A stretch of 64,000 bases of DNA. Source: Phyllobacterium myrsinacearum (GTDB lineage: Bacteria > Pseudomonadota > Alphaproteobacteria > Rhizobiales > Rhizobiaceae). Numbering within the stretch: position 1 is the first letter of the stretch; every line of letters begins with the position of its first letter. The stretch is taken from NCBI RefSeq assembly GCF_014138285.1, contig NZ_JACGXN010000005.1, positions 1-64,000 of the forward strand, written 5' to 3'. This document shows, in pieces, positions 1 to 8,075 of this stretch. A program made the translations under genes and the position numbers. The notes under the pieces were generated by a model. It ran no database searches. It had not been told where the DNA came from and saw nothing but the letters and a program-made list of their open reading frames with translations.

Positions 1-801
1 CCGGTTGTGGACGGACTTGAGTGCATCCAGCTGGAGATATCCAAACTATTGCAGGATAAGCTGAATTTACGACAAACAAGCGCCAAAGAGTCCCACTCTG
101 AGCGCCACAAACAGAATTCAAATACCCAATCCACATCTGACCTTGAACCCGGCTTTAGAAAAGGCCAAGGCCGAAATGCCAAATATAATCCTGCAAGCAA
201 TCCACCTGCTGAGACAGCGGGAAGGCAAGAAACTGCCAACGGTGCTGAAAACACCGCCATGCACGCCGTGGATAATTCGGACCCGGATATTGGCAGGGCA
301 GAGCAGGGGGCCGGTGGACGGATAGCGGCTGGCGGGCTGAATGGATCGTCAATCCCGTCCGGTTCGGGTGATGCCCCGGATCTGCGCACCGATTTACACG
401 GCCGCAACGTCGATCTGGCCGCGCCTGGTGCCTCTGCCTTCGACGCCAAGCCCATCCCGCTCGGGCTTGTTCGCCAGGCCTGTCCCGATATTGCTGCCTA
501 TGCCAGGAATGGCCTTGCCAGCTGGTCTGAACTGATGGGGGCAGCCATTGTTGTGCGCTCCATGCTCGGGGTCAGTCCTTCGGCCTATGAGGAAGCCTGC
601 TCCGTGCTCGGCCAGCAAAACGCAGCCATCGCCATGGCCTGCATCCTGCAACGCGCCGATCAGATCAATTCCGCCGGAGGCTATCTCCGATCGCTCACCG
701 ACAAGGCGGCAAAAGGTGAATTCTCCGTCTGGCCCATGCTTCTTGCCCAAGTCAGGGTCAATGGCGAGCACGTCAGGCTCGTCAAGAGAGGAGAGGAATG
801 A
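1..801 (+). CDS. repC: RepC replication initiator of a repABC replicon, 3' part
   Basis: The frame is open from base 1, so the start lies upstream and only about the last 265 residues are present. The C-terminal block from LVRQACPDIAAYA through SWSELMGAAIVVRSMLG, the SAYEEACSVLG stretch, AILQRA-like ILQRADQI and GGYLRSLT matches what I know of the RepC C-terminus. RepC is the replication initiator of rhizobial repABC plasmids and chromids; the origin usually lies inside repC, and the DNA-binding N-terminal domain would be outside this window. The preceding linker (roughly residues 25-135 of the visible part) is low-complexity and poorly conserved, as in the family. The stop overlaps the ATG of a small downstream ORF. 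This fixes the replicon type and places the window just downstream of its replication module. Confidence 0.9.
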   Translation, partial: PVVDGLECIQLEISKLLQDKLNLRQTSAKESHSERHKQNSNTQSTSDLEPGFRKGQGRNAKYNPASNPPAETAGRQETANGAENTAMHAVDNSDPDIGRAEQGAGGRIAAGGLNGSSIPSGSGDAPDLRTDLHGRNVDLAAPGASAFDAKPIPLGLVRQACPDIAAYARNGLASWSELMGAAIVVRSMLGVSPSAYEEACSVLGQQNAAIAMACILQRADQINSAGGYLRSLTDKAAKGEFSVWPMLLAQVRVNGEHVRLVKRGEE

Positions 802-920
802 GGAAGGTAGCAACGGTGATTAAAGGCATGGCATTACTTTCCTTAGCTTGCTCGTCAAGCGCATACGATGGGCATGCGTATGACCTGAGAGTACAGCGGA
901 GCGCCAAAAATGGTGTGTAG
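798..920 (+). CDS. Small 40-aa exported-type protein overlapping repC stop
   Basis: An ATG overlaps the repC stop as ATGA and is preceded by a strong purine-rich ribosome site (GAGAGGAGAGGA). The 40-residue product has a basic start (MRKVATVIKG), a hydrophobic stretch (MALLSLAC) and a short polar tail ending in KNGV. It resembles a signal peptide with little mature protein. It could be a genuine small protein or the truncated start of a longer exported protein once encoded downstream of repC. I do not recognise a family. The ribosome site and translational coupling favour expression. Confidence 0.45.
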   Translation: MRKVATVIKGMALLSLACSSSAYDGHAYDLRVQRSAKNGV

Positions 921-950
921 GCTCTTGCAGAAAATCTTACAGACTATAAG

Positions 951-968
951 ATGACTATCTGTAGTCAT
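951..968. promoter_or_regulatory. Palindromic operator candidate upstream of the toxin-antitoxin pair
   Basis: A perfect inverted repeat ATGACTA-TCTG-TAGTCAT sits 15 bases before the antitoxin start. A partial copy (GACTATAAG) lies immediately 5' of it. Type II antitoxins usually repress their own operon by binding such palindromes, so this is the likely operator; binding itself is inferred. Confidence 0.55.
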
Positions 969-983
969 ATTGGAGTGGACATA

Positions 984-1232
984 ATGAAAGAAGCACAATT
1001 GAAAGACGTAAAAGCTACTTTCTCTGCCATCGTCGATCAGGCCGTTGCCGGCGAGCCTACTATTGTCACTCGTCACGGTCGCAAGGAAGCCGTCGTTCTC
1101 TCGTTCGAGGAATACGAGCGGCTCTCCAAAGTCCCAACCTTTGGCGAGCTTCTTGCAGCATTTCCAGGCGACGCCGATGACGTTCCGGAACGGAGCCAGA
1201 GGCCATCCCGCTCATACAATTCGGAGTTCTGA
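984..1232 (+). CDS. Phd/YefM-family antitoxin
   Basis: An 82-residue protein starting at MKEAQLKDVKATFSAIVD, with the Phd/YefM N-terminal DNA-binding fold and the typical GEPTIVTRHGRKEAVVLSFEEYERL core. The ATG at 984 is chosen over an in-frame start at 951 because GGAG lies 9 bases before it and because position 951 is inside the palindromic operator. The C-terminal tail (from about residue 58) is polar and probably disordered until it binds the toxin. It pairs with the PIN-domain toxin two bases downstream. It should neutralise that toxin and autorepress the operon. Confidence 0.9.
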   Translation: MKEAQLKDVKATFSAIVDQAVAGEPTIVTRHGRKEAVVLSFEEYERLSKVPTFGELLAAFPGDADDVPERSQRPSRSYNSEF

Positions 1233-1234
1233 GC

Positions 1235-1678
1235 TTGTTTTTGCTTGATACCAACATTGTATCTGCGACATCGCCCGTAGCTGCAGCTCAAAATACACGG
1301 CCTCCAATTCTTGGCTGGCTCGAACTTCACGGTTCTGAAGTGTATCTATCGTCTGTCACCATCGCTGAAATCTGGCATGGTATTCATAGAGCCGAACGAC
1401 TTGAGGCCATAACCAAGGCAAAACGGCTCCGCAATTGGGTAGCTCTGATAGAGAATCTGTATGGAAATAGAGTTCTCCCGTTTGGCAGCAAAGAAGCTTA
1501 CGCCGCAGGCGCGATCCTTGATCGTGCTCGAGCGCATGAACCTGGATTTGCTGACATCGCCATCGCTGCTACCGCGGATGCCAACGGTCTGACGGTGTTG
1601 ACCGCTAATGAAAAGCATTTTGGACCGATGGGGGTAAAATGGTGGAATCCGTTGAAGGAATTGCCGCTGTCTTCATAA
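1235..1678 (+). CDS. vapC: VapC-type PIN-domain ribonuclease toxin
   Basis: A 147-residue PIN-domain protein. The acidic metal-binding residues are visible: D5 in LLDTNIVS, E45 in TIAEIWHGI and D107 in GFADIAIAA, followed by the VLTANEKHF segment near the end that usually carries a further polar ligand. VapC toxins are Mg-dependent RNases that block translation. The start is TTG, two bases after the antitoxin stop, a weak initiation that would keep toxin below antitoxin. Its place directly after repC suggests a role in stabilising the replicon, which is an inference. Confidence 0.9.
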   Translation: MFLLDTNIVSATSPVAAAQNTRPPILGWLELHGSEVYLSSVTIAEIWHGIHRAERLEAITKAKRLRNWVALIENLYGNRVLPFGSKEAYAAGAILDRARAHEPGFADIAIAATADANGLTVLTANEKHFGPMGVKWWNPLKELPLSS

Positions 1679-2193
1679 AGATTGCAAGACCTGCAAAGCC
1701 CGCGTGTAACCTCTCTCCGCGCGCCGGGAACGTGAACTTGGTTTAAAAATCCCATGATAGAAATGGGTTTGTACAAACTCGAAAGTTATAAGAAAACGAA
1801 CGGTTGTATATGCCGATAAGAGGAAAACACCGGCGAGTACGCGGGTGACACGACAAAGCGGAGAGGGCAGGGGCCTCCAGAAAACCTATTAAAAGCAATG
1901 CTGTAGCATCGAGAAAAGGCACGAATACCGCGTTAAACCGGTAGATGGACGATCACAGAGCGGATTAGATACCAGCATGAGCACAGGTTGGATAACACGC
2001 GACTTATCCAACAGGATGAAGAGCAAAGCCCAGTCCATTATGAGGAAACTAACATATCTATCAGTACGCGTATAAGAAAATTGTATAAAGAAAACAATAT
2101 CCTATATTCCATCATAGGCCATATCGAACGTACAAAAGTTTACCAACGGCCCGCTGGATAGCCGATAATTCAAATCGATGATCACAGCTGATG
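1679..2193. other. Non-coding stretch between vapC and the amino acid importer
   Basis: About 515 bases with no convincing gene on either strand. The part from 1740 to 2130 is AT-rich and has frequent stops in all frames. The only structure seen is the inverted repeat at 1987-2012. No T-rich terminator was found for either flanking operon. Confidence 0.6.
1987..2012. repeat. 9-bp perfect inverted repeat with 8-base loop
   Basis: GTTGGATAA and TTATCCAAC face each other across eight bases. It could be an RNA hairpin or a protein-binding palindrome. No T-tract follows on either strand, so a simple terminator is unlikely. Confidence 0.4.
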
Positions 2194-2922
2194 TCAGTGG
2201 CGCAAAATCTTTCCGAGGAATGCTCGGCTGCGATCGGTCCTGGGGTTGGAGAAAAATTCTTCAGGTGTACCACTTTCCACAATAGCGCCTGCATCCATGA
2301 ACACGACACGCTGTGCAACCCTACGCGCAAAACCCATTTCATGGGTGACGACCATCATGGTCATACCTTCTTCGGCCACGCTGACCATAACGTCGAGTAC
2401 TTCACTGATCATTTCAGGATCAAGTGCTGATGTCGGTTCGTCGAACAGCATGATTTTCGGCCGCATGCAAAGACAGCGGGCGATGGCAACACGTTGCTGC
2501 TGACCGCCGGAGAGTTCTGACGGGTAGGCGTTAAATTTGTCAGCAAGTCCGACCCTTGCCAGCAATTCGCGTCCGGCCTCTTCAGCGGCGGAACGAGCAA
2601 TTTTCCGCACATGGATTGGTGCGAGCGTGACATTCTCCAAGGCCGTCTTGTGTGGGTAGAGATTGAAGGACTGGAAGACGAAGCCAATCTCTGCGCGCAA
2701 CTCCGTCATGTCAGTTGTCGGATCGCCCACGCGGTGCCCATCAACGACAAGAACCCCATCTCGCGTGCTTTCGAGACCATTGACGCAGCGGATCAGAGTA
2801 CTCTTGCCCGAGCCACTGGGTCCGCAAACCACCACTACCTCACGCGGTTCAACGCTGAGGGTGATATCCTTGAGCACATGCAGGGCTCCAAACCATTTGT
2901 TGACGCCGCGAAACTCAATCAT
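2194..2922 (-). CDS. Polar amino acid ABC transporter, ATPase
   Basis: A 242-residue cytoplasmic ATPase of the GlnQ/HisP group that powers amino acid uptake. Walker A GPSGSGKS is at residues 34-41, the Q-loop Gln at 84, signature LSGGQ at 137-141, Walker B IMLFDE at 157-162 and the switch His in VVTHEMGFA. It is the last gene of a minus-strand operon: regulator, binding protein, two permeases, ATPase. It closely resembles the ATPase at 31446-32183 from a second such system. The substrate is not defined by the ATPase itself. Confidence 0.93.
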   Translation of the reverse strand: MIEFRGVNKWFGALHVLKDITLSVEPREVVVVCGPSGSGKSTLIRCVNGLESTRDGVLVVDGHRVGDPTTDMTELRAEIGFVFQSFNLYPHKTALENVTLAPIHVRKIARSAAEEAGRELLARVGLADKFNAYPSELSGGQQQRVAIARCLCMRPKIMLFDEPTSALDPEMISEVLDVMVSVAEEGMTMMVVTHEMGFARRVAQRVVFMDAGAIVESGTPEEFFSNPRTDRSRAFLGKILRH

Positions 2923-2958
2923 GCTTGATACCTTTCTTGACGGAGTATCGGCTGGCTC

Positions 2959-3633
2959 TCACAATTGCACCTCACCATGTGCAGCACCCATTCGGCTTTC
3001 AAGTCGGCGCGCGAGCAGGATGAGCGGATAACAGACGACGAAATAACCAATGCCAACGATGGCGAACACAAGGAGGCCGTTTGGCACCCGCTGGACGACG
3101 AGCCAGCCGACTCGGGTGAGATCGGTCAAGCCTATGGCGGAGACCACCGAGGAATCCTTGATAAGAAGAACATACTGTCCCACCAGCGGCGGCAGTGACA
3201 TCCGCATCGCTTGAGGCAAGACAACCTGCCGCATGCGCTGCCAACGGGACAGACCCGATGCAAGCGCGGCTTCTACCTGGCCGGTTGGGACCGCGCGGAT
3301 ACCGGCGGCGACAATTTCGCAAATGAAGCAGGCGGCGAGGTTGGACAGCGCAATGATGCCCGCTGTGAAGGCATCCAGTTCAATGCCCAATTCAGGCAAT
3401 ATGAAGAAGATCAGAAAAATCTGCACAAGGAACGGTGTTCCGCGTATCAGATCGACCCAGGCACCAATGACCCGGCTGATCAGCTGATTACCGCCTGTTC
3501 GTAAGATGCCGAGAGCAAAGCCGATGAGTGTACCCAGAACAAGACTGATCAATGACAGCGCGACAGTCATCCCGAGGCCTCGTAAAGCCAGCGGATAACT
3601 GCCGATGAGACTTTGGAATTGTTGCCAGATCAT
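2959..3633 (-). CDS. Polar amino acid ABC transporter, permease
   Basis: A 224-residue HisM/GlnP-type inner-membrane permease. The start is placed at MIWQQFQSL because this ATG overlaps the stop of the upstream permease as ATGA; a longer in-frame version would run 87 bases back into that gene. About five hydrophobic helices are visible, and the EAA loop reads EAALASGLSRWQRMRQVVLPQA. It should form the channel heterodimer with the protein at 3630-4307. Confidence 0.9.
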   Translation of the reverse strand: MIWQQFQSLIGSYPLALRGLGMTVALSLISLVLGTLIGFALGILRTGGNQLISRVIGAWVDLIRGTPFLVQIFLIFFILPELGIELDAFTAGIIALSNLAACFICEIVAAGIRAVPTGQVEAALASGLSRWQRMRQVVLPQAMRMSLPPLVGQYVLLIKDSSVVSAIGLTDLTRVGWLVVQRVPNGLLVFAIVGIGYFVVCYPLILLARRLESRMGAAHGEVQL

Positions 3634-4307
3634 GCTCCGCTCCTGACTGACTGCACGCCTAGCCAACGCCCAGACAGAGCAGCCAAACCTTTCAACCCGT
3701 AATAAAGTACGAGATAGCACGCCGCCGTTGTAATAAAGCCCTCTGCCGGCATGAAGCGGTCCGAGGCGAGAAGCTGCCCGGCGCGGGTCAGTTCCGAAAC
3801 CGAAATCAGGGACAGCAGGGCCGAATCTTTCACCAGCACGATGGCCTGGCCAAGAAGCGGCGGAATCGTCACGCGAAAGGCTTGAGGCAGGACGACGAAG
3901 CGCATGCGCTGTGTGTAGGTCATGCCAGATGCAATACCCGCTTCCACTTGCCCGCGGGAAATGGACAGGATGCCGGCCCGGATGATCTCAGCAATATAGG
4001 CGCCGCTGTTCAACGATAATGCCAGAATGCCAACAACGAGTTCCGGCAGTACAACGCCCAGCCGAGGCAAACCGAAATAAAGGAAATAAAGTTGCGCCAG
4101 CAACGGCGTCGCCCGGATGGCATCGATATAGATCTTTGCCGGAACTTTGGACAAACGCGAGCGCTGCAAATTCATTGCGCAAAGAATAATTCCAACGGCA
4201 AGTGCGCCAGCAAAGGAAACGACAGACAACCAAAGCGTTGCGAGAAGGCCGTGTCCGAACAGCGGTAAATACTCGACAATGGTACGAAAGCTGAAATTCT
4301 CAAGCAT
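3630..4307 (-). CDS. Polar amino acid ABC transporter, permease
   Basis: A 225-residue HisQ/GlnP-type permease with several membrane helices (for example HGLLATLWLSVVSFAGALAV) and the ATPase-docking loop EAGIASGMTYTQRMRFVVLPQA. It is the first of two translationally coupled permease genes and lies 103 bases after the binding protein gene. Together they form the membrane part of one importer. Confidence 0.9.
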   Translation of the reverse strand: MLENFSFRTIVEYLPLFGHGLLATLWLSVVSFAGALAVGIILCAMNLQRSRLSKVPAKIYIDAIRATPLLAQLYFLYFGLPRLGVVLPELVVGILALSLNSGAYIAEIIRAGILSISRGQVEAGIASGMTYTQRMRFVVLPQAFRVTIPPLLGQAIVLVKDSALLSLISVSELTRAGQLLASDRFMPAEGFITTAACYLVLYYGLKGLAALSGRWLGVQSVRSGA

Positions 4308-4410
4308 GTCCGGGGTGATCCCTCAGCCGACCGTGCAGATGTGGTATTCCAGACGCTCCGATGGTCGCCTGCCGGGTTTGAGACCGACAAGCGATCATCC
4401 AACGCTATGC

Positions 4411-5199
4411 CTAGTGATCTTTCTTCCAGGCATCGGATTCGACCCAGTAATCCAGGTTTTTCTGCAGCCGACCGTCAATGGCTACCTGATCCAGAAACAG
4501 ATTCATCCAGATAAGAAGATCCTGCTCATCGTAGCGGGTGGCAAATGCCAGAGGCTCTTTCGACAGCAATTCAGGCATTACCGTAAAAGTCCCGGCCGGA
4601 TAGGCGGCCGATTGCCCCTTTACGGCAGAGACATCGTTGACACCACAATCAGCCTGACCGTTGTTAACCGCATCAAGCAGGAGCGGACCTCCACCCTTGT
4701 AGCTCTTGATGTCAGCGTCCGGGAATGTGGCCTTGGCAACCTTCTCGCCGGTCGCACCCAGCAGCACAGCGATTTTGGTACCCGCTGCCTTGCAGGAGTC
4801 GATCGTGGTGAACTTGCTGCCCGCTTTTGCAAAAACGGTGCTACCCGTGAACATGAAAGGTTTGGTGAAGGCGACTTTCATGGCGCGGGGCAGCGTGGGG
4901 GTCATGTCGGCCACCAGAAGATCGGCCTTTCCGGACAGGAGTGCCGGAATAAGCCCATCCCAGTCAAAGTCGAGAAAGCTGATTTTCACGCCCATTTCCT
5001 TGGCCATCAATTCGGCAAGCTCCACGGAGCTGCCCGTGCGCTTTCCGGCTTGGTCAACCATGGAAAAAGGTGGTCCCTGCGTCTGTACTGCGACACGCAA
5101 TTCTCCGCGCTTGACAATATCATCAAGCGTTCCTGCATGTGCGGCACCAGCCGCGGTGAGCATCGCAAGACCTGCGACGAACAGCTTTGCAATCTTCAT
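4411..5199 (-). CDS. Periplasmic polar amino acid binding protein
   Basis: A 262-residue family-3 solute-binding protein. It has a Sec signal peptide (MKIAKLFVAGLAMLTAAGAAHA), then the typical GTLDDIVKRGELRVAV opening and the SGKADLLVADMTPT stretch. It captures an amino acid or related compound and delivers it to the permease pair downstream. The ligand cannot be read from sequence with confidence; the linked Lrp-type regulator supports an amino acid. Confidence 0.9.
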   Translation of the reverse strand: MKIAKLFVAGLAMLTAAGAAHAGTLDDIVKRGELRVAVQTQGPPFSMVDQAGKRTGSSVELAELMAKEMGVKISFLDFDWDGLIPALLSGKADLLVADMTPTLPRAMKVAFTKPFMFTGSTVFAKAGSKFTTIDSCKAAGTKIAVLLGATGEKVAKATFPDADIKSYKGGGPLLLDAVNNGQADCGVNDVSAVKGQSAAYPAGTFTVMPELLSKEPLAFATRYDEQDLLIWMNLFLDQVAIDGRLQKNLDYWVESDAWKKDH

Positions 5200-5281
5200 T
5201 CTTAGTTCCTCCTCGTTATGTGTCGTCTATTTTTAGACGTTATCGATACGGGTCCGACATCCTCGGACAGGATCTTTCAGA

Positions 5282-5791
5282 TCAACTATCGCCAATCGTC
5301 ACCTCTGCGCTTTCGGACCAGCATCCTTCTGGTAGATTGACCCATTTGTTGCACGATGCCATCACCACGAAGGTTTCCGTACGGACGATCTCTCCCAGAT
5401 CACCAACAGCAGGAATCAATTCACTGGTGACCCGGTAAAGATCGGCCACATCCCCCGCGACGACGACATCGACTATGATATCAAATCGTCCTGTTACAAC
5501 GGACGCGGAATTCACGAAGGGCAGTTCTGCAATGCGCCGCGCAATCTCGCGAGCCCGCCCGCGTCCCTGCGCGTTAACACCGACAATGGCCGAGATTAGT
5601 TCAGGGCGCTCGGTCAGGTTCAACAATCCCGTGATCTTGAGAAGATTCCGGTCAAGCAGGTTGCGCAGACGTGTCCGCACAGTCGGTACGGATACCTCCA
5701 TCATTTCAGCGAGTCTGGTGATACCAACCTGCGCGTCCTGCGACAGCAGTTTGACGAGCCGGCGATCGGTCTGGTCGAGATGATCCCGCAA
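5282..5791 (-). CDS. Lrp/AsnC-family transcriptional regulator
   Basis: A 169-residue protein with an N-terminal winged helix (DQTDRRLVKLLSQDAQVGITRLAEMM, recognition helix near SVPTVRTRLRNL, about residues 34-46) and a C-terminal ligand-sensing RAM domain (residues about 65-145). These proteins respond to amino acids and often control linked transport genes. It is the first gene on the minus strand before the importer, 82 bases from the binding protein gene, so co-transcription or local control is likely. A candidate operator lies about 50 bases upstream (5842-5858). Confidence 0.9.
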   Translation of the reverse strand: MRDHLDQTDRRLVKLLSQDAQVGITRLAEMMEVSVPTVRTRLRNLLDRNLLKITGLLNLTERPELISAIVGVNAQGRGRAREIARRIAELPFVNSASVVTGRFDIIVDVVVAGDVADLYRVTSELIPAVGDLGEIVRTETFVVMASCNKWVNLPEGCWSESAEVTIGDS

Positions 5792-5841
5792 ATGGGGTGA
5801 CTTTCATAAATGGAAAAAAATGCAGAGAAAACTTTCTGATA

Positions 5842-5858
5842 AGGCATATCCTATGCCT
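5842..5858. promoter_or_regulatory. Candidate operator upstream of the Lrp-type gene
   Basis: AGGCATA-TCC-TATGCCT is a perfect 7-bp inverted repeat in the 291-base divergent region (5792-6082) between the Lrp-type gene and the SH3 gene. It lies where an autoregulatory site would be expected. The remainder of that region shows no gene. A second short GC-rich hairpin (CCCCT/AGGGG) is near 5883-5900. Confidence 0.4.
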
Positions 5859-6082
5859 AACATATTTATAATACAAGGGTGGCCCCTCGATGTTCAGGGG
5901 TCGCGGTTGGCTTGACGCATGAGAGAGCCCGTTGTGACGTTCACCACTTGCGCAGCATGGTAACGAAATACCAATGAAGCCCTGTCAGGTTCAGTAGCAT
6001 CGCGATTCGACGCTCACGAATGTTATCAAACTCGACTTTGACCTAGCCCAACCGCGACCGGGCTAAAGAGGGCAGGATCAAT

Positions 6083-6817
6083 ATGGCCAAGAGAAAGCGC
6101 AGCACCCGTTCTTCGTCCCGCGCACCGAAGCGATCATCTTCACAGTCTGCGTCGCGCAGGTCTTCCACAGGTACGATTCTGGCTCTGGCAGTGATTGTTG
6201 GCGTCGGAGCACTAAGCATCTGGCAGCACAAAGGCTCGCAGACAATACTCTCCAGACTGTTCGAGCGCTCAGCTGCGCATAGCAGTCAACCGCCTGCTGC
6301 AAAACTTGAGGCAAGCGTCAAGCAGTCTGCGAAAATCGAACCTCGACAAGAGGACAGCCGTACAAACAGCACTCCCATACCGCGTCCTTCCATCGCTGTC
6401 GGTGCACAGCCACAAAATCCTGTGGTGACGAAGCCCGTGCAACGCCCGCATAGGTCCGTTGGACCCGTAGAAAAAGCAGACATTCGCGTGCCACGCGGTG
6501 TCAATATGCCCAATATGGCACCGTCAGTCGTCTATGCACGCGAAAGGCTGACCTTGCGGCGCAATGCATGGGATAAATCTGCTCCGGCAGGCACTGTTGA
6601 GAAGGGACGCGAAATGCGCTCCTACAGCAAAACTGGCAAATGGCATCGTGTAGTGGTTCCGGCCACCGATATGATCGGCTGGGTGCATGAAGACATGTTG
6701 GTTGCCGGAAAAGCCCGCCCCGGGGTTTCGAGCATGGCAACAGGGGCGATATCCCGCGAACCTGAATTGACACAGGTGCAGGCAGTCTATCCACCACGAC
6801 CGGTTGGCACGCAATGA
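6083..6817 (+). CDS. Membrane-anchored SH3-domain protein
   Basis: A 244-residue protein. The first 28 residues are very basic and serine-rich (MAKRKRSTRSSSRAPKRSSS), followed by one membrane helix (GTILALAVIVGVGALSIW, about 30-47), a proline-rich linker, and a bacterial SH3-like domain at about 150-213 (VVYARERLTLRRNAWDKSAP to GWVHEDMLV). The layout puts the SH3 domain in the periplasm, where such domains often bind peptidoglycan or peptides. It has no obvious operon partner. The precise function is unknown. Confidence 0.75.
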   Translation: MAKRKRSTRSSSRAPKRSSSQSASRRSSTGTILALAVIVGVGALSIWQHKGSQTILSRLFERSAAHSSQPPAAKLEASVKQSAKIEPRQEDSRTNSTPIPRPSIAVGAQPQNPVVTKPVQRPHRSVGPVEKADIRVPRGVNMPNMAPSVVYARERLTLRRNAWDKSAPAGTVEKGREMRSYSKTGKWHRVVVPATDMIGWVHEDMLVAGKARPGVSSMATGAISREPELTQVQAVYPPRPVGTQ

Positions 6818-6876
6818 GGGCCCGCCTGCAGCCAAGGCGTGCTGGTCCGATCAGGCATGCCCTGCCGGGCCCCGCG

Positions 6877-7083
6877 CTAATTTCCTTGGTTTAGTGCTAT
6901 CAGATCAATCTGTGTCATTCGAGCATTCGGCCCCTGCATCGCTGCAAAGAGCACGACATCCGCGACATCCTGGGCTTCCAGATAGCCAGAGGCGGCGACT
7001 TCCATCGAGGTTCTGCCGGTTCCGATTGCGAACTCTGTCTTGACGCCCGTCAGTTTCCTCTCAGAGTTTGAAATGCTTGCCAT
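6877..7083 (-). pseudogene. C-terminal remnant of a short-chain dehydrogenase
   Basis: A 68-codon frame. From about residue 13 it reads like the end of a short-chain dehydrogenase: VKTEF, then YLEAQDVADVVLFAAMQGP and the ending TQIDLIALNQGN, equivalent to the usual EDVADAVLFAL and final TEI.. NQ motifs. The Rossmann fold and the catalytic Tyr-Lys are absent. Its ATG follows the stop of the SorC-type regulator with no spacer, so most of the dehydrogenase has apparently been lost by a deletion that joined its tail to the regulator gene. It could be translated, but the product cannot be an active dehydrogenase. Confidence 0.7.
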
Positions 7084-8043
7084 CTAGGAATGACCTTCAG
7101 GAGGGTTTGAAAGGAGTGCCTCAGCCGTATCGCGATCCGTGGCGATACCATTGATCAGCCTGCCGCGCATTGATGCGCTGATCGCTGTAATTTTTTCTGT
7201 GCCGACTGCAACGCCGAGGCGATCGGGAATTCGGCGAAGGGCTTCCAACGATACTGCCATTGTACGGTCATCGAATTCGGAATTGATTGTGCGGCCTTCC
7301 GCATCAAAAAAGCGAGCACAGATCGATCCCACGGCCCCCTTGTTCGACAACGTGTCCATTGCCTTGGCGTCGAGCATTCCATGACGGAAAATAGCCGCCT
7401 GTGGCGACATGGCGCCTATACCAACGACAGCAATTGTTGCGCGTTCGATCATGGAGAAGACGGATCGAACCAGTGTTTCTTCCATGAATCCTGCAGCCTT
7501 CCTTACATCTACTACAAACGCAGGAGCGGGAAGTTGCCAAGTCCGACCATTGGCATTTTTGGCCATCACACTGCAAATCTCGGTGGAATGTGTATGTACC
7601 TGAGGCGAGCCGACGCCACCAATCATCGACACGATGTCAATATCGTCGGATTTACCCCGGCGAACGCAATCCGCCACCGCCGCAACGCTTTCGCCATCGG
7701 AAACCCCCAGAATCGTTCCCGCCACCATCTGATCCTCAAGATGGCTGGCCACGACGCGCGCAACTGTGTTCAGAGCATTCACACCGCTTTCGTGTCGTAC
7801 GACAAAGGCTTGGCGCAGACCAAATTTCTGAACGAGGGCAGCTTCAAGGGTAAGATCGCGATATCCTGCAGCGGTTACCCTGATTTCGACAAATCCCATC
7901 TGCATTGCCAATTTCAAGGCGCGGCTGACGGTGGATGTCGAGATATCAAGTTTCCACGCAATCTCGACGGGCGTCTGACGCTCGTCATAGCGCATGCGCG
8001 CTATTTCAACGATCGATTCAATGCTGCGTTGTGTTCTGGCCAA
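7084..8043 (-). CDS. SorC/DeoR-type sugar-binding transcriptional regulator
   Basis: A 319-residue regulator with an N-terminal helix-turn-helix (QTPVEIAWKLDISTSTVSRA, about 23-42) and a C-terminal sugar-phosphate-sensing domain (for example GVSDGESVAAVAD, VVGIGAM, RHGMLDAKAM). SorC-family proteins are usually released from or activated on DNA by phosphorylated sugars. It is downstream of the kinase and isomerase genes on the same strand and probably controls the whole locus through the repeated palindromes at 9651-9845. Confidence 0.88.
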   Translation of the reverse strand: MARTQRSIESIVEIARMRYDERQTPVEIAWKLDISTSTVSRALKLAMQMGFVEIRVTAAGYRDLTLEAALVQKFGLRQAFVVRHESGVNALNTVARVVASHLEDQMVAGTILGVSDGESVAAVADCVRRGKSDDIDIVSMIGGVGSPQVHTHSTEICSVMAKNANGRTWQLPAPAFVVDVRKAAGFMEETLVRSVFSMIERATIAVVGIGAMSPQAAIFRHGMLDAKAMDTLSNKGAVGSICARFFDAEGRTINSEFDDRTMAVSLEALRRIPDRLGVAVGTEKITAISASMRGRLINGIATDRDTAEALLSNPPEGHS

Positions 8044-8075
8044 CTCACTTAATCCTCTACCGACTCAGCAAGAGA

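Noticed and set aside
4147..5205. Open frame of about 350 codons on the plus strand
   Set aside because: It runs opposite a clear binding protein and permease gene and resembles no family.
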